Positions 55,380 to 64,000 are shown, counted from the first letter of the stretch. The stretch: DNA of 64,000 nt from Rossellomorea aquimaris (GCF_020172085.1 NZ_JAIVAT010000005.1:62001-126000); one strand, 5' to 3'. The notes: generated from the sequence alone by a model not told the origin. Program-made: numbers and translations.

Positions 55380-56219
55380 GTGGTTAACAAGAAAGACTCA
55401 ATGGGGAATGAAGATGTATATACGGACTTTATTAACAGGATGACCTACGGAGAATACCTGGGGCTGGATACGTTATTGGATAGTCAAAAACGGCTATCCG
55501 GTCACCACGATGAAATGTTGTTCATTATCATTCATCAAGTCAGTGAGCTTTGGATGAAATTGATTCTGCATGAAATCCGTGCCAGCATTTCATCCATTCA
55601 AAAGGGTGAGCTGTCACCTGCATTTAAAATGCTTTCACGTGTTTCAAAGATACAATCCCAGATCATTCATGCATGGGATGTGTTATCCACACTCACACCA
55701 TCGGAATATGTTCAATTCAGGGAAAGCCTCGGACAAGCCTCCGGATTTCAATCATATCAGTACAGAATGATTGAATTTGCCCTGGGGTACAAAACAAAGC
55801 ATGTGCTCGAAATATACAAAAAAGATCCAGAGTTATTGGCTCAGCTTCAAGAGGCCTATGAAGCACCTTCCCTTTACGATGTATCCATTATGGCTTTGGC
55901 AGATGCCGGGTTACCCATTCATGAGGACGTAAAGAAGAGGGATTATAAAAAACCTTACAGTGAAGATCAATCCGTACTCGAAGCCTGGACTACCGTCTAT
56001 AAAAACCCCGATCAATTCTGGGACTTATATGAACTCGCAGAAAAATTAATCGATCTTGAAGATTGGCTTCAGCAATGGCGGTTCCGCCACATGAAAACAG
56101 TGGAGAGGATCATCGGTCATAAAATGGGTACCGGGGGCTCTAGCGGTGTCGGATACTTAAAAAAAGTGCTTGACCACCGATTTTTCCCTGAACTGTGGAA
56201 TGTACGCACAAGTCTATAA
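55380..56219 (+). CDS. kynA: Tryptophan 2,3-dioxygenase
   Basis: The 279-residue helical heme enzyme opens the indole ring of tryptophan to N-formylkynurenine. Recognisable parts are [31 protein letters not shown] and the heme-ligand region [24 protein letters not shown] 55380 follows GGGGAG. No kynB or kynU is adjacent, so the rest of the kynurenine pathway must be elsewhere or missing. Confidence 0.94.
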   Translation: MVNKKDSMGNEDVYTDFINRMTYGEYLGLDTLLDSQKRLSGHHDEMLFIIIHQVSELWMKLILHEIRASISSIQKGELSPAFKMLSRVSKIQSQIIHAWDVLSTLTPSEYVQFRESLGQASGFQSYQYRMIEFALGYKTKHVLEIYKKDPELLAQLQEAYEAPSLYDVSIMALADAGLPIHEDVKKRDYKKPYSEDQSVLEAWTTVYKNPDQFWDLYELAEKLIDLEDWLQQWRFRHMKTVERIIGHKMGTGGSSGVGYLKKVLDHRFFPELWNVRTSL

Positions 56220-56463
56220 TTCAGCTGCCACCGATAACCTTTTTTGACACTGAAGACTGAATGAAAGATTCACATATTTCGATACCCATTGCTATTCAGC
56301 ATTCATCAGGGTTGCCTTTTACAAGGTTACCTGATATTATGTAATAGAATTATTTTTGTTCGGAATGGAAGGATGGACAAAGTTTTTAAAGCTTTTCGCC
56401 TTGAAGTTACATGAGCAAGAATAGTAATACAATTGTGTGGAGAACACACGAGGAGGTAACATT

Positions 56464-56664
56464 ATGTTAGAAGGTACAGTTAAATGGTTTAACGCAGAAA
56501 AAGGTTTCGGATTCATCGAGCGCGAAGGTGGAGACGACGTGTTCGTACACTTCTCAGCTATTCAAGGCGAAGGATTCAAAACTTTAGAAGAAGGTCAAAA
56601 AGTTTCTTTTGAAATCGTTCAAGGAAACCGTGGCGACCAAGCTGCTAACGTTACAAAAGCATAA
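56464..56664 (+). CDS. Cold shock protein (CspA family)
   Basis: The 66-residue OB-fold RNA chaperone has RNP1 KGFGFIE and RNP2 VFVHFSAI. It melts mRNA secondary structure in the cold and at stationary phase. GAGGAGGTAAC precedes ATG 56464; the frame is open nine codons upstream through this site. A possible promoter TTGAAG-18 nt-TAATAC lies at about 56401-56430. The B. subtilis paralogue (CspB, C or D) cannot be told from sequence alone. Confidence 0.95.
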   Translation: MLEGTVKWFNAEKGFGFIEREGGDDVFVHFSAIQGEGFKTLEEGQKVSFEIVQGNRGDQAANVTKA

Positions 56665-56677
56665 TCATGCTTACCGG

Positions 56678-56709
56678 AAAGACTCTACTCTGTAGAGTCT
56701 TTTTTCTTT
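56678..56709 (+). terminator. Terminator of the cold shock gene
   Basis: AAAGACTCTAC and complement with a three-base loop, followed by TTTTTTCTTTG. Confidence 0.92.
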
Positions 56710-56769
56710 GCCATCATGAAAAAATGTGTATACAATGATTTTATTATGCTTTCTAGGAGGCTCTATGGT

Positions 56770-57213
56770 ATGGTAAGACATTCTTTTCACATCTCCACTG
56801 ATTGGCCGGGACTCAGGAATGATTCAGGTACGCTAAGCTCGGAGAATTTCCATACGAAAATATCCATTCCCCCAGAGATGGATGGACCCGGAATCGGCAC
56901 AAATCCTGATGAAATGCTTCTTGGAGCTGCCGCTACATGTTACATCATAACCCTTGCCGCTATGCTCCAGAGGAGCCACATAGAGAAAACGGGCTTATCC
57001 ATGACGTCGGAAGGAATAGTCGAAGTTGATAAAGGGGTCATCACATACAAGGAAATCATTCACCGTCCCATTCTTACATTGGGTCCCGCTACAGTTGAAA
57101 AAGACATATCACTCGCAAAGAAATTATTGGTGAAAGCAGAAAAATCATGCATGATCACCCGTGCCATCAAAGGGAATGTGTCAGTTAAAGTAGATCCAGA
57201 AATACATATGTAA
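56770..57213 (+). CDS. OsmC/Ohr family protein
   Basis: The 147-residue protein has the two redox cysteines of the family (GAAATCYIITLAAML, about 54-68; KSCMITRAIKGNV near the end). OsmC/Ohr proteins reduce organic hydroperoxides; this member is of the SACOL1771/YhfA-like type. I choose ATG 56770, nine bases after AGGAGG; an in-frame ATG further upstream (56746) precedes the ribosome site. Confidence 0.85.
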   Translation: MVRHSFHISTDWPGLRNDSGTLSSENFHTKISIPPEMDGPGIGTNPDEMLLGAAATCYIITLAAMLQRSHIEKTGLSMTSEGIVEVDKGVITYKEIIHRPILTLGPATVEKDISLAKKLLVKAEKSCMITRAIKGNVSVKVDPEIHM

Positions 57214-57217
57214 CCTC

Positions 57218-57255
57218 ATAACAAAAGAGCATCCAGTCGGATGCTCTTTTGTTAT
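57218..57255. terminator. Bidirectional terminator with 17-bp arms
   Basis: ATAACAAAAGAGCATCC and its exact complement surround AGTC. It serves the OsmC gene and the convergent DUF3243 gene, whose last codons overlap it. Confidence 0.92.
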
Positions 57256-57581
57256 GATTCCGCATGAACCAGCTTTACCAGCATGTGAGAAAGCATATGC
57301 TGCTCTTCCTTATTTCCCGCTTTCCATAGTTCGTATAATAACTTTTCTTCCCTGTTCTTAGGTTCTTCATGAGCTGCCAGGTAATCTCCTACCTTCTGGG
57401 CTGCCTTTGCTTGCTGCTCTTCACTCATCCCAAGTTTGTCCGCTAACGAAACCTTGTTACCTAAGTATTCTTTGAAGTGATCAAAGTTTGAAAGAATATC
57501 CTCTTTCTTGTCTTGGGACATGTTTCCTAATGTATTTTCCACCTTTGAATCCATCTTTTCTTCTGTAGAATGATTTGCCAT
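57252..57581 (-). CDS. DUF3243 family protein
   Basis: The 109-residue soluble helical protein has the DUF3243 core (FDHFKEYLGNKVSLADKLGMSEEQ, then VGDYLAAHEEP), related to B. subtilis YmfJ. The function is unknown. ATG 57581 follows AGAGGAGAG; the upstream TTG 57602 lies before the ribosome site. Confidence 0.82.
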   Translation of the reverse strand: MANHSTEEKMDSKVENTLGNMSQDKKEDILSNFDHFKEYLGNKVSLADKLGMSEEQQAKAAQKVGDYLAAHEEPKNREEKLLYELWKAGNKEEQHMLSHMLVKLVHAES

Positions 57582-57670
57582 ATCAACAAACTCTCCTCTC
57601 AATCAATCTACTATGTATATTCCCATGGCTGGAAGAGTTAAACATATCATTTCATTTATTTGGAAATGAC

Positions 57671-57699
57671 TTGTCAACTCTCTTTGTATTGTTTATACC
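57671..57699 (+). promoter_or_regulatory. Probable promoter of the SDR-ALDH operon
   Basis: TTGTCA at 57671 is followed after 16-17 bases by TTATAC/TATACC, about 55 bases before the SDR start. Confidence 0.5.
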
Positions 57700-57752
57700 G
57701 GCCATTAGTTGTGTAAACAATAAAGGTGAAATCAAATGATAGGAGGAGAATG

Positions 57753-58493
57753 ATGTTGAAAAACAATAAAGTAGCAATCATTACAGGGGCAAGCAGCGGG
57801 ATAGGTCAGGCAACTGCGAAGGAATTGGCCTCGAAAAATATAACGGTGATGCTTGCAGCACGGCGTGAAGATCGATTAAAAGTGTTGAAGGAGGAGATAG
57901 AACAAATGGGCGGCACCGCCTATTATCAAGTAACGGACGTGACAAATGTTGAAGAGATGGAAAGATTAGCACAACATACAATTGAAAAAGCAGATCGAAT
58001 CGATGTTTTGGTCAACAACGCGGGATTAATGCCCCTTTCTTTCATCAATAAACGAAAAATTAAGGAATGGGATCAGATGGTTGATGTCAATATTAAAGGA
58101 GTACTTTATGGAATTTCAGCTGTCCTTCCTTATATGGAAAAGCAGCGGTCAGGGCACATCATTAACATTTCATCTGTGGCAGGTCATAAAGTGATGCCTG
58201 GCAGTTCAGTCTATAGCGGTACAAAATATGCCGTCCGTGCCATTACAGAAGGTTTAAGACAGGAAATGAACGCTTCTCATAACATACGGACAACCATCAT
58301 CTGTCCCGGTGCAGTAGCAACGGAACTGACAGAAACCATAACAGACGAAGACATTTTAAAAGCTTTCAATGACCGGGAGATGAAGCCTCTTGATAGTGAT
58401 AATATCGCTAAAGCGATTTCCTATGCAGTCGAACAGCCTGATCATGTAGATGTCAATGAAATCATCGTGCGCCCTACACAACAAGACATGTAA
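57753..58493 (+). CDS. Short-chain dehydrogenase/reductase
   Basis: The 246-residue classical SDR has TGASSGIGQ for the cofactor, NNAG and the catalytic YSGTKYAV pair. It resembles the YdfG/serine-dehydrogenase-like group of NADP enzymes. I take ATG 57753, a few bases after AGGAGGAG. Only 21 bases separate it from the aldehyde dehydrogenase, so together they may oxidise an alcohol through its aldehyde to the acid. Confidence 0.87.
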   Translation: MLKNNKVAIITGASSGIGQATAKELASKNITVMLAARREDRLKVLKEEIEQMGGTAYYQVTDVTNVEEMERLAQHTIEKADRIDVLVNNAGLMPLSFINKRKIKEWDQMVDVNIKGVLYGISAVLPYMEKQRSGHIINISSVAGHKVMPGSSVYSGTKYAVRAITEGLRQEMNASHNIRTTIICPGAVATELTETITDEDILKAFNDREMKPLDSDNIAKAISYAVEQPDHVDVNEIIVRPTQQDM

Positions 58494-58514
58494 GTAATGA
58501 GGAGGAAGAAGAAG

Positions 58515-59981
58515 ATGAAAAGAGAATTTGACAAGCTTTACATCAATGGGGAATGGGTCAAAGGCAGCAGTGAGAATGTCATTCCCAATCACAGCCCATT
58601 TGACCACTCTGTCTTAGGTTCTATTACAGCTGCAAGTAAAGAGGATCTAGATAAAGCTTATAAATCGGCAGAGAAAGCTCAGAAAGCCTGGGCAGACGAG
58701 CCCCCACAAGCGAAGCGTCAAATCATGGAAAGAGCGGTTTCGATTGTGGAGGAAAATAAAGAACTGATCATCGAGTGGCTCATCAATGAGTCAGGCAGCA
58801 CATATATGAAAGCAGCAGGAGAAGTCAGTGTTTCCATCAATAGTATGAAAGAAGCGGCTACTTATCCATACAGAATGGTAGGGAAAATCTTACCCTCTCA
58901 AGTGCCAGGGAAGGAAAACAGAGTGTACAGAGAACCTCTTGGAGTGGTGGGAATCATCAGCCCATGGAATTTCCCTTTCCATCTAGCAGTACGCTCCATT
59001 GCGACCGCTTTAGCTACCGGAAACGGGGTAGTCGTTAAGCCTGCAACACATACGCCCGTTACAGGAGGTTTATTATTTGCAAGCATATTTGAAGAAGCGG
59101 GACTTCCTAAGGGTCTTCTAAATGTCGTAGTTGGAAAAGGTTCGGAAATCGGGGATGATATCGTGACACATCCTATCCCCCGCCTCATCTCCTTTACGGG
59201 ATCTACTGAAGTAGGACGCCGAATTGGGGAGCTGGCAGGGAGACACCTTAAGAAAACGGCATTGGAGCTTGGAGGAAATAACGTATTTATCGTACTGGAT
59301 GATGCAAATCTTGATCAGGCAGTCGAATCAGCCCTATTCGGTAAATTTTATCATCAGGGACAGATTTGTATGAGCATCAATCGGATTATGGTTCATAAGG
59401 ACATGTATGATACTTTCGTAGATGCCTTTGTATCCAGAGTGAAAGGCTTGAATGTTGGCAACCCTTCTGATAAATCGACCCACATCGGTCCATTAATTGA
59501 CCAGGATCAGGTTGATCGGATATTAAAGGATATTGAATCAAGCAAGGATCAGGGAGCCGAAGTTGTTCTTGGAGGAAACGCAGATAAAAACATGTTATAT
59601 CCCACCGTGCTGACACACGTCACAAACTCCATGCCGATCGCAAAAAATGAAATTTTCGGACCTGTAGCAGCTATTATACCGTTCAACGATGATGAAGAGG
59701 CCATACAATTGGCCAATGAACACCCCTACGGTTTAAGCGGTGCAGTCCACTCTTCCTCAATTGAAAGAGCAACAAATGTTGCACATCGAGTAGAGACAGG
59801 AATGATTCATATCAATGATGAACCTGTGAATGATGAGCCTCATATGCCGTTTGGAGGTGAAAAGGATTCAGGACTTGGACGCTTTAACGGAGAATGGGCA
59901 CTTGAAGAATTCACAACGGTGAAATGGCTGGCGGTCCAACATAAAAGAAGGGATTACGGTCCTTTCATTGAGAAAAGATAA
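58515..59981 (+). CDS. Aldehyde dehydrogenase
   Basis: The 488-residue NAD(P) aldehyde dehydrogenase has the catalytic Glu in LELGGNN (about 253-259), the catalytic Cys in GQICMSINR (about 287-295) and SFTGSTEVG for the cofactor. It is of the benzaldehyde/vanillin-dehydrogenase-like type. I start at ATG 58515, nine bases after GAGGAGG. It is the second gene of the operon with the SDR. Confidence 0.9.
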   Translation: MKREFDKLYINGEWVKGSSENVIPNHSPFDHSVLGSITAASKEDLDKAYKSAEKAQKAWADEPPQAKRQIMERAVSIVEENKELIIEWLINESGSTYMKAAGEVSVSINSMKEAATYPYRMVGKILPSQVPGKENRVYREPLGVVGIISPWNFPFHLAVRSIATALATGNGVVVKPATHTPVTGGLLFASIFEEAGLPKGLLNVVVGKGSEIGDDIVTHPIPRLISFTGSTEVGRRIGELAGRHLKKTALELGGNNVFIVLDDANLDQAVESALFGKFYHQGQICMSINRIMVHKDMYDTFVDAFVSRVKGLNVGNPSDKSTHIGPLIDQDQVDRILKDIESSKDQGAEVVLGGNADKNMLYPTVLTHVTNSMPIAKNEIFGPVAAIIPFNDDEEAIQLANEHPYGLSGAVHSSSIERATNVAHRVETGMIHINDEPVNDEPHMPFGGEKDSGLGRFNGEWALEEFTTVKWLAVQHKRRDYGPFIEKR

Positions 59982-59983
59982 AA

Positions 59984-60013
59984 AAAAAGCGAGCCATGCC
60001 GGCTCGCTTTTTA
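59984..60013. terminator. Terminator after the aldehyde dehydrogenase gene
   Basis: AAAAAGCGAGCC and complement with a five-base loop, with A and T runs on both sides. It may also end the convergent nrdAB transcript. Confidence 0.9.
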
Positions 60014-60087
60014 ATGGAGAAGGTTTGAAACATATTCACCATGGGTAGATGCGAAAAATTCATCGCCTTTTCCAAGAATCAGTCGTT

Positions 60088-61125
60088 TCACAGCTCATCA
60101 AATCCGTTCGCATCCGATGTCTTTGTATATTGTCTTGATCTTTGTTCAAAGAAATCCGTCTTTCCTTTATCCACTTCCTGATAGGCTATGATCCATTTGA
60201 GAGGGTTGGTCTTGTACCCCTTGAATGGTTCTTCAAAACCTAATTGTTTCGCTCTTTTATTCGCCATGAATTTAATATAGTCCTCAAGGTCGCTCATTAA
60301 GAGTCCGTCCATATGAGATCCAATGATTTCCCTCCCCCATTCGATTTCCAGCATGGCAGCCTGTTTAAATGTTTCCTTCCCAAAGGTACGCAGCTCATCC
60401 GTATCATAAGTCGGATACTCATTTAAGACCTCTTTAAATATCTTTTCAAATAATCCCACATGGAGCTGTTCATCCCGATTGATATAATTGATCATCGTAC
60501 TGGTTGCGACCATTTTCTGGTTCCTGGCCAAATTATAGAAGAAGGCAAAACCGGAATAGAAGAATAGTCCTTCCAATATGACATCATAAATGATCGATTT
60601 TAATAAATGGTCAACCGTTGGCGATTCCACAAAATCTTTGTAGCCATTCGTAATGAACTCATTTCTCTTCATTAAAATGGGATCGTTCTTCCAGAAATCA
60701 AACACTTCGTCCTGTTTGCTTTTAGACACGATGCTGGATAATACATAGCTGTATGAATGGTTATGCACAACCTCCTGCTGTGCCAGGATGATCATCAGGG
60801 CATTCAGACTGGAATCCGTCAAATAATCTGCCACTTTCCCCGCATAATCGGTCTGAACGCTATCAAGAAGTGCAAGAAGCCCAATGATCTTCAAAAAGGA
60901 GTCCTGCTCACCTTTCGAGAGTGTAGGGAATTGCTTGATATCTTTCGCCATATTAATTTCAAATGGGGTCCAGAAATTCCCCAGCATCCTCTTATATTTT
61001 GGATAAGCCCATGAAAATCGAACATCATCCCAATTCAACACATTGGAACTATCTCCGTTTATGATCCCGGTAGATTTATTAGGTGCCTCTCTGTCGATCA
61101 GGACCCTCTGTTTCAATTTGTTCAT
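60088..61125 (-). CDS. nrdB: Ribonucleotide reductase beta subunit (class I)
   Basis: The 345-residue radical-generating subunit keeps the di-iron ligands (LLDSVQ Asp, QQEVVHNHSYSY Glu and His, ILEGLFFY Glu, RDEQLH Glu and His). The tyrosyl-radical Tyr is four residues after the first His. It is closer to class Ia-like NrdB than to B. subtilis NrdF, and no nrdI or nrdH is nearby. GGAGG lies upstream of the tandem ATGs; I take 61125. It follows nrdA by 16 bases and shares the B12 riboswitch. Confidence 0.92.
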   Translation of the reverse strand: MNKLKQRVLIDREAPNKSTGIINGDSSNVLNWDDVRFSWAYPKYKRMLGNFWTPFEINMAKDIKQFPTLSKGEQDSFLKIIGLLALLDSVQTDYAGKVADYLTDSSLNALMIILAQQEVVHNHSYSYVLSSIVSKSKQDEVFDFWKNDPILMKRNEFITNGYKDFVESPTVDHLLKSIIYDVILEGLFFYSGFAFFYNLARNQKMVATSTMINYINRDEQLHVGLFEKIFKEVLNEYPTYDTDELRTFGKETFKQAAMLEIEWGREIIGSHMDGLLMSDLEDYIKFMANKRAKQLGFEEPFKGYKTNPLKWIIAYQEVDKGKTDFFEQRSRQYTKTSDANGFDEL

Positions 61126-61141
61126 CATTTGCTCCTCCCTC

Positions 61142-63373
61142 CTAGCTATGACAGCTTTCACATTCTTCAAAGTTGGATTCCGACGTTGACCTAACATAAT
61201 ACGTGGTTTTCAAACCGGATTTCCATGCGTCCATGTGCAGATCCAATAAGTCTTTCGCTTTGATATCATTTCGTACATACAAATTGAACGAAATCCCCTG
61301 GTCAACATGCCGTTGTCTCTTCTTGTTCTGTTCCACACTCCAGTGTTGATCCACATGATAAGCTGTCTTATAATACCAGGTCGTTTTAGGCGATAGATCA
61401 GGAGCGGTGACAGGAATCTTGTAATCTTTCTTTTCTTCTGAATACTCCAGCCTGAATATCGGATCAATGCTCGCTGTTGAGCCTGCGATGATCGAGGTAG
61501 AAGAATTCGGTGCAACGGCCATTAAGTATCCGTTACGTACCCCACTCTCGGAAATATCCCTCCTTAAATGTTCCCAACGTTCACCCGTATAGCCACGCTT
61601 AGAGAAATATGTCCCCGTAGACCAATCCGATCCGTCAAAATAAGGATAGGTCCCCTTCTCCTTTGCCAGTTCGTGACTTGCATGAATGGTGTGGTACGCA
61701 ATCTCTTCATAAAGGGAATCACAATATTCGACCGCATCATTGCTTTCCCACTTCAAGCCCTTTAACGCGAGGAGGTGATGCCATCCGAATGTTCCCAACC
61801 CGATTCCCCTGTATCGCTGATTGGTTATCTGGGCCTGCAGGACTGGAAGTTCATTTAAATCGATCACATTATCCAGCATTCTTACTCCGATAGATACAAC
61901 CCTTTCCAGCTCATCATCCATCAACGTCTTGGCTAAGGAAATAGAGGCAAGATTGCAGACAACATAATCCCCCGGTGACTTATAGGTGACAATTTTACCA
62001 TCTTGAACCACTTCTTCTTCCATTATGGTCGCACTCATATTCTGGGCGATTTCCGTACACAGATTACTGCAATAAATCATTCCTTTATGAGAATTTGCAT
62101 TCAGACGATTCACTGTATCCCGATAAAACATATATGGCGTTCCGGTTTCGAGCTGGGAGATCATGATCCGTTTTAAAATTTCAATGGCCGGCACCACTTC
62201 CCGCGAAAGTGACGTATGAGCTATACACTCCTGGTACTTCTCACGAAAAGATCCTTCTCCTTCCTTTTCGTCATAGTAATCCTCTAGGGAGTACCCCATG
62301 ACTGTCTTCACTTCATGCGGGTCAAATAAATACCAGTCCCCTCTACTCTCGACTTGTTCCATAAACATATCCGGTATAGAAACTCCTGTAAACAGGTCAT
62401 GAGTCCTTTGCCTTTCATCCCCATTGTTTAACCGTGTATCAAGGAATGGAAAAATATCTTTATGCCATACATCCAGATAGACTGCAATCGCCCCTTGACG
62501 CTGCCCCAATTGATCGACGGAAACCGCTGTATTATTAAGCTGCTTCATCCAGGGAATAACGCCAGAGCTTACTCCTTTAAATCCTTTGATATCACTGCCT
62601 CGGCTTCTCACTTTCCCTAGATAAATCCCAAGACCTCCCCCATTTTTACTCAAGGTAGAAACGTCTGTATTGCTGTCATAAATGCTTCTTAAATCATCTT
62701 CCACTGTATCGATGAAGCAACTGGACAGCTGGCCATGGCTCTTTCCAGCATTCGCAAAGGTCGGGGTTGCCACCGTCATATAAAGATTGGAGAGAGCCCA
62801 ATAAGATTCTTCTATCAATCTGATCCTTTTTTCTTTTGGTTCATTCATCATGAGGGTCATGCTAATAATCATGAACCTCTCTTGAGGCAACTCAAGAACC
62901 ATTCCGTCATGGGATTTGGTTAAGTATCTCTCGGTCAGAGTGACAATTCCTATGTAAGTAAAAAGAGAATCCCTTGTATCATCCAAGATCGAACCCAAAT
63001 AGTCCAATTCCTCTTTGCTGTAAGAATCAAGCAGAGTCTTGGAATATAATTGTTTTGCGGTCAAATCTTTAACCAAACGATAGAAAGATCCGTATAGTTC
63101 CCCTCCCCTTGATAAAGCAAGTTTCTCATATAAACTCTTGATATATAATGCTGCCGCCACGTAAGTCCAATCCGGCTCATGAGCCGTAATACGCTCAACT
63201 GCTGTCAAAATCATGAAATGATAGAGTCTTTCTTTGGTGAAGTCCGTCTGTTGATTTGCATATATTAAAATTTTTTCATTAAATTCCTTGAAATAAAGAT
63301 CAGGAAACCGATTCTGCAGACTGTCCAATATCACTTCTACTTCTTTTTGTTGTTCATTTAACGTGATTGACAT
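61142..63373 (-). CDS. nrdA: Ribonucleotide reductase alpha subunit (class I)
   Basis: The 743-residue catalytic subunit has the first active-site Cys in LSSCFIDTVEDD, NGGGLGIYLG, the thiyl-radical region YCSNLCTEI (N-x-C-x-E) and the C-terminal redox pair CESCHS. With NrdB it makes deoxyribonucleotides aerobically. An N-terminal ATP-cone is not clearly recognisable. GGGAGG lies eight bases before ATG 63373. Transcription starts upstream of a cobalamin riboswitch with a terminator in front of the gene, so it should be off when B12 is abundant. Confidence 0.93.
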   Translation of the reverse strand: MSITLNEQQKEVEVILDSLQNRFPDLYFKEFNEKILIYANQQTDFTKERLYHFMILTAVERITAHEPDWTYVAAALYIKSLYEKLALSRGGELYGSFYRLVKDLTAKQLYSKTLLDSYSKEELDYLGSILDDTRDSLFTYIGIVTLTERYLTKSHDGMVLELPQERFMIISMTLMMNEPKEKRIRLIEESYWALSNLYMTVATPTFANAGKSHGQLSSCFIDTVEDDLRSIYDSNTDVSTLSKNGGGLGIYLGKVRSRGSDIKGFKGVSSGVIPWMKQLNNTAVSVDQLGQRQGAIAVYLDVWHKDIFPFLDTRLNNGDERQRTHDLFTGVSIPDMFMEQVESRGDWYLFDPHEVKTVMGYSLEDYYDEKEGEGSFREKYQECIAHTSLSREVVPAIEILKRIMISQLETGTPYMFYRDTVNRLNANSHKGMIYCSNLCTEIAQNMSATIMEEEVVQDGKIVTYKSPGDYVVCNLASISLAKTLMDDELERVVSIGVRMLDNVIDLNELPVLQAQITNQRYRGIGLGTFGWHHLLALKGLKWESNDAVEYCDSLYEEIAYHTIHASHELAKEKGTYPYFDGSDWSTGTYFSKRGYTGERWEHLRRDISESGVRNGYLMAVAPNSSTSIIAGSTASIDPIFRLEYSEEKKDYKIPVTAPDLSPKTTWYYKTAYHVDQHWSVEQNKKRQRHVDQGISFNLYVRNDIKAKDLLDLHMDAWKSGLKTTYYVRSTSESNFEECESCHS

Positions 63374-63410
63374 GAAAATTCCTCCCATATTATAAAGTGG
63401 GGAAGGAGTA

Positions 63411-63443
63411 AAAAAAGCCCATCCTTCAAAAAGGATGGGCTTT
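63411..63443 (-). terminator. Riboswitch-controlled terminator before nrdA
   Basis: AAAGCCCATCC and complement with an eight-base loop, followed on the minus strand by TTTTTTAC. It lies 38 bases before nrdA and is the likely expression platform of the B12 riboswitch. Confidence 0.9.
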
Positions 63444-63527
63444 AAATAGACGGAGATAGTAATAGACTTCTGCTATTTCAATCCTCGCTTTATCCTCCCA
63501 ATTCCCGAAGAAGATAACACGTGATAA

Positions 63528-63685
63528 ATACGGCAGGTCTCCTGGCTTGTGCTTCACTCTACTTTAAGGCCTTCCCATCTATTTGACAGTGGCAGTTCCT
63601 TATTTCGTCGGCACATACAGTTGCGGGGACAGCTCCGGTCTCTCACCGGATTCCCTTTTAAGTCTTATTAGACACCTTATTCACA
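63528..63685 (-). promoter_or_regulatory. Cobalamin riboswitch of nrdAB
   Basis: The minus strand shows the canonical B12-box order: AAGGTGTC, GGGAATCCGGTGAGAGACCGG, GCTGTCCCCGCAACTGT, then GCCACTG, GGGAAGGC and finally AAGCCAGGAGACCTGCC. It lies between a sigma-A promoter and the nrdA terminator. Confidence 0.96.
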
Positions 63686-63689
63686 GGTT

Positions 63690-63718
63690 ATTATCAATAT
63701 ATAGTTATCGAAATACAA
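63690..63718 (-). promoter_or_regulatory. Sigma-A promoter of the nrdAB leader
   Basis: TTGTAT (63713-63718) and GATAAT (63690-63695) are 17 bases apart on the minus strand, directly upstream of the riboswitch. Confidence 0.7.
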
Positions 63719-63742
63719 AAGAACACAAAATGTTGTGTTCTT
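63719..63742 (-). terminator. Hairpin upstream of the nrd promoter, probable VOC-gene terminator
   Basis: AAGAACACAA and TTGTGTTCTT pair around four bases, followed on the minus strand by TTGTATTT. It directly abuts the -35 box of the nrd promoter, so an operator role is also possible. Confidence 0.6.
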
Positions 63743-63847
63743 CATTATCATATACGAATTAAAAACGAAATACAAGAGGAATCTATTAAACATTTATTAG
63801 TATCACCCGTCATCGATACGGGAGTCAAGCATGAACGTTCACCTTAT

Positions 63848-64000
63848 TTACACTTTAAAAGCTTTTTTGAACTTGGGACTCAATTCACTCCACACGTCAA
63901 ATAAGTTTCCATCAGGGTCACTGAAAACGAAATTAAGTCCATTATTGCCTCTATCTTCAATCTCCCCTGTTACTACTCCCTGATGAAGCAAATGATCTCT
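63848..64000 (-). CDS. VOC/glyoxalase family protein, C-terminal part
   Basis: Fifty C-terminal residues run in from the right edge. NGLNFVFSDPDGNLFDVWSEL is the typical last strand and metal-binding Glu/Asp region of vicinal-oxygen-chelate (glyoxalase/bleomycin-resistance-like) proteins. The N-terminus lies outside the window, so subfamily and function cannot be assigned. Confidence 0.75.
   Translation of the reverse strand, partial: RDHLLHQGVVTGEIEDRGNNGLNFVFSDPDGNLFDVWSELSPKFKKAFKV

Noticed and set aside
63719-63742. Inverted repeat next to the nrd promoter as an NrdR box
   Set aside because: NrdR boxes are paired 16-bp ACAC...GTGT motifs; only one hairpin with a T run is present, which fits a terminator better.

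Overview
The window looks like chromosomal DNA of an aerobic, endospore-forming member of the Bacillaceae (Bacillus/Rossellomorea-like). It is low to moderate in GC and has Firmicute-type ribosome binding sites and rho-independent terminators. Spore genes are present: sspD, a Spo0E phosphatase and a KinE-type kinase. Gene order from about 4.5 to 34 kb follows the Bacillus subtilis ykoY-sigI-rsgI-sspD-ktrD-ykrP-kinE-ogt-mtn-spo0E-mhqR-ykvI-ykvS-ykvT neighbourhood, as I recall it. I see no rRNA, tRNA, insertion sequence, prophage or CRISPR array.

Layout: 0-3.5 kb holds a MoxR ATPase / DUF58 / membrane-protein operon. 3.6-11.9 kb carries an SDR, two Spo0E-like phosphatases, the LysM/SleB-type hydrolase ykvT, ykvS, a DUF2254 protein, ykvI, an M3 oligopeptidase and mhqR. 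12.2-20.2 kb is a complete methionine-salvage locus: mtnWXBD and mtnKA, each behind its own SAM-I riboswitch, with divergent mtnE and mtnU between them. 20.2-29.8 kb has an ArsR/DUF2087 regulator, ogt, kinE, ykrP, a B12-binding radical SAM enzyme, two tiny overlapping genes, a CBO0543 protein, the potassium channel subunit ktrD and sspD. 29.8-34.3 kb holds sigI-rsgI, a secreted acidic DUF5667 protein and ykoY under a manganese riboswitch.

34.3-63.8 kb is mostly single genes and short operons. It includes a fatty-acyl-reductase-like SDR, an RND exporter, an NhaC-family transporter behind a tyrosine-type T-box, and EAL and GGDEF proteins. Further on are RF3, a nucleoside transporter, a MurE paralogue with an altered specificity motif, an M42 peptidase, a peptide transporter, tryptophan 2,3-dioxygenase and a cold-shock protein. 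An SDR-aldehyde dehydrogenase pair and an oxygen-dependent ribonucleotide reductase (nrdAB) behind a cobalamin riboswitch close the region. The window ends in a truncated VOC-family gene.

The most notable signals are regulatory and non-coding. Five metabolite- or tRNA-sensing leaders (two SAM-I, one yybP-ykoY, one T-box, one B12) control salvage, metal, amino-acid and nucleotide genes. A dispersed intergenic repeat of about 235-285 nt occurs twice (about 12.0-12.2 kb and 42.2-42.5 kb). It has inverted ends and supplies the terminator of the gene next to it. The B12 riboswitch on nrdAB predicts a cobalamin-dependent reductase elsewhere in the genome. I found no clear undescribed multi-gene system; the strongest candidates for something new are the repeat family, the MurE paralogue and the two overlapping small genes at 26.9-27.2 kb.
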